Shown: one piece after another, positions 27,453 through 30,277 of the stretch
Layout of the letters: each line of letters opens with the position of its first letter
Numbering within the stretch: position 1 is the first letter of the stretch
DNA from: a virus
IMG/VR virus record: IMGVR_UViG_3300018416_000073
Coordinates: 1 to 30,277 of that record
Strand: one strand, 5' to 3'
DNA length: 30,277 nt
Program-made: the position numbers and the translations under genes
The notes under the pieces: generated by a model
What the model was told of the DNA's origin: nothing
The model's input: only the letters and a program-made list of their open reading frames with translations
Databases searched by the model: none

Positions 27453-28553
27453 ATGGAAATTAAGTTTAAAAGAACTAAAGATCAGATCGCGCTTGTGAAG
27501 CAGATGGCATCCGCTAATAAGGCAGAAGCTATTGAAGCACAAGAAATGATGGCCGCATTCATGAGTCAGACTCTTGCTGAAGTCATTGATACCGCTCCTA
27601 CGATGAGCAATTACTACACCACGGTTCCATTTAACCCTGATGAAAACCCCAGCTTCCCTGTTGATCTCTACTCTGATATCACTGACGAAGACTTCCTGAA
27701 GGTTTACAGTCAGTCGGTTCCGGGTGGACTGCCTTCTAACGAAGTTGTTGTGCCTTCTCAGGAAATGAAAGTCGCTACTTACTCTCTGGACTCCGCTTGG
27801 AGTTTTGATTCTAAGTACGCTCGGCGTTCACGCCTTGATGTTGTGGCCAAAACCTTCCAGAGAATGATGCAGGAAGTGATGCTGAAGCAGGAAACTACTT
27901 CCGCTAATCACATTCTGGGCACTCTGGCTGACAACGCCGCTAACACGGTTATTACCGGATCGAGCACCGCACTTCTCCCCGCAGACTTTAACGATTTGAT
28001 CGTTAGAGCCGAAAGAGTTAACTCTTCTTGGACGGGCGGAACTCCTGCTGGTAACGTTGGCGCAGTGACCGACATTGTTCTCGGACCTGAGCGTATGGCC
28101 GATCTTCGGGCAATGGCTTACAACCCGATCAACACCGTAGACAGTGACCAGACGGTTGCTTCTGGTGCTGACAGTGGTATCGCGGCTCCCGACGGAATTC
28201 GTTCCGGCCTGTTTAATGGCGGTGGAATTCCGACCTTCTATGGTCTGGGAATCCGCAACATCAGAGAACTTGGCGTGGGACGCAAGTGGACGAACGTATA
28301 TGACGCCCTCTCGGGTAGTGATTTCGACGCCGCTACTGACGACCTCGTACTCGCTCTGGACCTTTCCGGAAGCTCCATGATTCGTGTGGTTTCCACAGAT
28401 CCTGATTCCAATTCGAGCATTTCTGTTAATGTTGACGATCAGTTCGTCGCACGGCAGAGAAAAATCGGCTGGTGGATGGAACTGGAAGAAGGTCGCGTGA
28501 TCCTTGATTGGAGAAAAATCTTCGGTATTCGTATCGATAACGCGAACGCCTAA
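27453..28553 (+). CDS. major capsid protein, HK97 fold (366 aa)
   Basis: Builds the icosahedral head. The N-terminal helical region leads to a core with SWSFDSKYARRSRLDVVAKT, a spine helix and VTDIVLGPERMADLRAMAYN (P-domain), and the C-terminal DDQFVARQRKIGWWMELEEG strand typical of the E-loop/A-domain side. GC-richer, codon-biased sequence compared with neighbours, as expected for the most abundant protein. Followed by a strong terminator. Confidence 0.9.
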   Translation: MEIKFKRTKDQIALVKQMASANKAEAIEAQEMMAAFMSQTLAEVIDTAPTMSNYYTTVPFNPDENPSFPVDLYSDITDEDFLKVYSQSVPGGLPSNEVVVPSQEMKVATYSLDSAWSFDSKYARRSRLDVVAKTFQRMMQEVMLKQETTSANHILGTLADNAANTVITGSSTALLPADFNDLIVRAERVNSSWTGGTPAGNVGAVTDIVLGPERMADLRAMAYNPINTVDSDQTVASGADSGIAAPDGIRSGLFNGGGIPTFYGLGIRNIRELGVGRKWTNVYDALSGSDFDAATDDLVLALDLSGSSMIRVVSTDPDSNSSISVNVDDQFVARQRKIGWWMELEEGRVILDWRKIFGIRIDNANA

Positions 28554-28577
28554 TCCAGTTAGGTAACAAATCAAAAG

Positions 28578-28607
28578 GCTCCGTCTCGAAAGAGGCGGAG
28601 CTTTTTT
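28578..28607 (+). terminator. strong intrinsic terminator after the major capsid gene
   Basis: Stem GCTCCGTCTC with GAGGCGGAGC (one G-U pair), GAAA tetraloop, then six T. It allows capsid transcripts to be made in excess of the downstream connector genes. Confidence 0.93.
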
Positions 28608-28673
28608 GTTTCTCTAAATATGCTACAAAGTGTAAAGAGAATCAAAGGAAAAAGGTTAAAATAGGTAATAAAT

Positions 28674-29024
28674 ATGAAAAAAGATATATTTGAACACGAG
28701 GCAAACGGAAAGTTAACTGAAAGAAATTCAAAAGCACAAAAGATTCAAGACGCAATTGGTATTCAGGCAAAGAATCCATTTGGGGTTAAAACAATTGAAG
28801 CTTTAGAAGAAAAGCTTTCGAACTCATCTCTAATAGATTTGCGAAGACTGGCTATAAACGCTGGAGAATCAGCTTCTGGAACTGTTCCGACTCTAAAAAA
28901 GAAAATTAAGGGCGCATTCAAAAAGTTCCAAAGTAATTGCGGTGGATATAAAGTTAGAGATGTCGAACAATGCTTTTCTGAAGAACAAAAACGAAAAGTA
29001 ATGGACATCAACAAAAATGGCTGA
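28674..29024 (+). CDS. hypothetical head-joining-region protein (116 aa)
   Basis: Basic, helical. The segment NSSLIDLRRLAINAGESASG followed by TLKKKIKGAF resembles a SAP-type DNA-binding helix-extended-loop-helix. A GTGTAA word (28630-28635) and an AAAGG site precede it. It overlaps the next gene by eight bases. Possible DNA- or neck-associated protein. Confidence 0.75.
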   Translation: MKKDIFEHEANGKLTERNSKAQKIQDAIGIQAKNPFGVKTIEALEEKLSNSSLIDLRRLAINAGESASGTVPTLKKKIKGAFKKFQSNCGGYKVRDVEQCFSEEQKRKVMDINKNG

Positions 29025-29478
29025 CTTAAACACACTAGCGCAACAGGTTATCGAATCAGAATTTGACTATTTGACTGGCACAGATAGAATCTGCCAGAAG
29101 ACTACAATAGAAAACTGGTTTAGATATAATCTTGGTATTTTAAATACGCATTTATTTACTTGTTACAGCGGAGAATCTCCAGAATGGGGTCTTGAAGAGC
29201 AGGCTATTTACAAAGCGATGTACTTGTCCAGCTTTTATGGTCAAGAAGCCAAAAAAGTTCTCCGAAACATGAACTCAAACACTTTGGAGTGGTTAACTCT
29301 AAAGGAGGGTGATTCTCAGATAACCCTGCAAAATAAGAATGAAGTAGCAAAAACGTATAGAGGATTGGCTTCTGAAATGACAGAAGAGGTAAACCGACTA
29401 GTTCAGAACTATAGGCTTTATCAGGTGAATCCTACTGATGTTAGTGTCTCCGTTTCTACATTTGATGGATTTGAATAA
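29017..29478 (+). CDS. probable head-tail connector protein (153 aa)
   Basis: Helical, acidic. Position directly after the capsid unit and ahead of a neck gene fits the head-completion adaptor that binds the portal. The central IYKAMYLSSFYGQEAKKVLR helix is typical of connector folds but not diagnostic. Overlaps its neighbours by 8 bases and one base, so it is mid-operon. Confidence 0.65.
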   Translation: MADLNTLAQQVIESEFDYLTGTDRICQKTTIENWFRYNLGILNTHLFTCYSGESPEWGLEEQAIYKAMYLSSFYGQEAKKVLRNMNSNTLEWLTLKEGDSQITLQNKNEVAKTYRGLASEMTEEVNRLVQNYRLYQVNPTDVSVSVSTFDGFE

Positions 29479-29924
29479 TGACAAGTTTTTTATCTGCCGC
29501 CCAAAAAGCCCAAATTAATGCGGTTTTTGATGACATTCATGATACCTTCAAAAGAAATATAAACGTATACAAGAAGGGTCAAGAAACTCTAATTGATTTA
29601 GGTGGCGGTGGATATAATAATCTTTATGATAGAGAAAAAGACTCAAAAAACACACCGCCTTCTTACGAAAAGTATACTATAGATGCTAGGATAAAGTATA
29701 TAGGGGAAGGAAAGGAAGACGAGCTTCTTGATAAAAGGGGTCTTCAAGTTGAGTTTCCTTATGGCGGTATACGACTTAAATTAGATAAAACGGCTTATGA
29801 CTTGTTAATCTCCTCTAAGAGAGTAGAGGTTGATGGTCAAATGTATAAGGTCAAAAGTGAGGCATCTAGAACCGGGCCTTTTGGTGCAAATTATTATATC
29901 ATCTACTTGCAAAGGGAGGACTAA
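29478..29924 (+). CDS. probable head-closure/neck protein (148 aa)
   Basis: Beta-rich second half with a DLLISSKRVEVDGQMYKVKS hairpin and a C-terminal YYIIYLQRED strand, a layout seen in phage stopper proteins, which have an N-terminal tail and a small barrel. A TAATG overlap with the next gene. Assignment by position and fold impression. Confidence 0.65.
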   Translation: MTSFLSAAQKAQINAVFDDIHDTFKRNINVYKKGQETLIDLGGGGYNNLYDREKDSKNTPPSYEKYTIDARIKYIGEGKEDELLDKRGLQVEFPYGGIRLKLDKTAYDLLISSKRVEVDGQMYKVKSEASRTGPFGANYYIIYLQRED

Positions 29925-30277
29925 TGCCTAGAAAAGTTTTTGTAAATACTAACTCTATAGTAACAAAAGTAAGAAAATCCAAAACCGTTAATAGGCAAAT
30001 GAAATCCAGAGCCGAGTCTGTTGGTAGATTAGTGTCTAGAGTATCTAACGAAAAGTTAAAAAGAGATTTTGAACAGCACCCAGTAACAAGAGAATTAGAT
30101 GGGGGTGCCAATGCTACGAATATATCTGGAACTCTTGGCGGTTATGGTAATCTTTTTACATTTATAGGTTTCAACCAAGGATCTAAACCAACAAACGCTA
30201 TAAGACCAATTATTCAAAATTCTATAAGAGTAAAAAATGTTAAAATTGACAGAAGAACGAGCTCTGTTATTATAGAA
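29924..30277 (+). CDS. probable tail-completion/neck protein, cut by the window edge (118 residues visible)
   Basis: Starts ATG 29924 after AGGGAGG. Visible sequence begins MPRKVFVNTNSIVTKVRKSK and contains DFEQHPVTRELDGGANATNI, GYGNLFTFIGF and GSKPTNAIRPII. The F-x-HPVT-EL-GG and G-NLF-FIGF blocks occur in phage tail-terminator or neck proteins. Basic N-terminal region. It has no stop before the edge. Confidence 0.75.
   Translation, partial: MPRKVFVNTNSIVTKVRKSKTVNRQMKSRAESVGRLVSRVSNEKLKRDFEQHPVTRELDGGANATNISGTLGGYGNLFTFIGFNQGSKPTNAIRPIIQNSIRVKNVKIDRRTSSVIIE

Noticed and set aside
27828-28574. 248-codon leftward frame opposite the major capsid gene
   Set aside because: Codon-biased capsid DNA often leaves the opposite frame open; no ribosome site or promoter, and the composition is unlike a protein.

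Overview
The window is part of the genome of a tailed double-stranded DNA phage (Caudoviricetes). The evidence is a rightward virion module (terminase, portal, prohead protease/scaffold, HK97-fold major capsid protein, head-tail joining genes), phage-typical accessory genes (ThyX, T4-type lysozyme, two tRNAs) and very dense packing with ATGA and TAATG overlaps. A small lipoprotein, an LpxH-like phosphoesterase and a Gram-negative-type lysozyme point to a Gram-negative host; the host itself cannot be named from this sequence.

Layout. (1) 1-11231, leftward: about 29 very small genes, mostly of unknown function, many with their own sigma70-type promoter (TTGACT or TTGCA boxes) and an AGAAAGG ribosome-binding site. 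They are divided into blocks by eight copies of an element that is exactly 156 bp long in all seven complete copies. The first copy is cut by the window edge. Each element is an imperfect inverted dimer of a 78-bp unit, bounded by TTGGCAC/GTGCCAA, with two side hairpins (GTAAGTCGTTG type) and a G-rich central hairpin. Three families of small genes recur in different blocks. (2) 11232-11805: a divergent control region with two good sigma70 promoters, each almost touching the start codon of a tiny membrane-associated protein (a lipoprotein to the left, a one-helix protein to the right). (3) 11806-18190, rightward: PD-(D/E)XK nuclease, ThyX, a tandem gene duplication, tRNA-Thr(TGT), LpxH-like phosphoesterase, MORN-repeat protein, tRNA-Arg(TCT), small unknown genes, an HExxH protein and two small leftward genes. 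(4) 18192-30277, rightward: zinc-ribbon protein, sigma-like protein, probable small terminase, a C2H2 plus XPF/ERCC4-type nuclease, large terminase, portal, protease-scaffold with an internal start, probable decoration protein, major capsid protein, a strong terminator, then head-tail connector genes running off the right edge.

How it fits together. The rightward half makes and packages the head. The sigma-like protein encoded just upstream of the packaging genes is a candidate late-transcription factor, and a recurring GTGTAA word lies just upstream of several right-arm genes. The leftward half looks like a modular store of small host-interaction genes, including a KOW-domain mini-protein and a WYL-like mini-protein.

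The strongest candidate for something undescribed is the set of fixed-length 156-bp three-hairpin elements between gene blocks. They could act as RNA 3'-end or antitermination structures, as binding sites for a phage protein, or as recombination sites that let the blocks duplicate and shuffle. The sequence alone does not decide between these.
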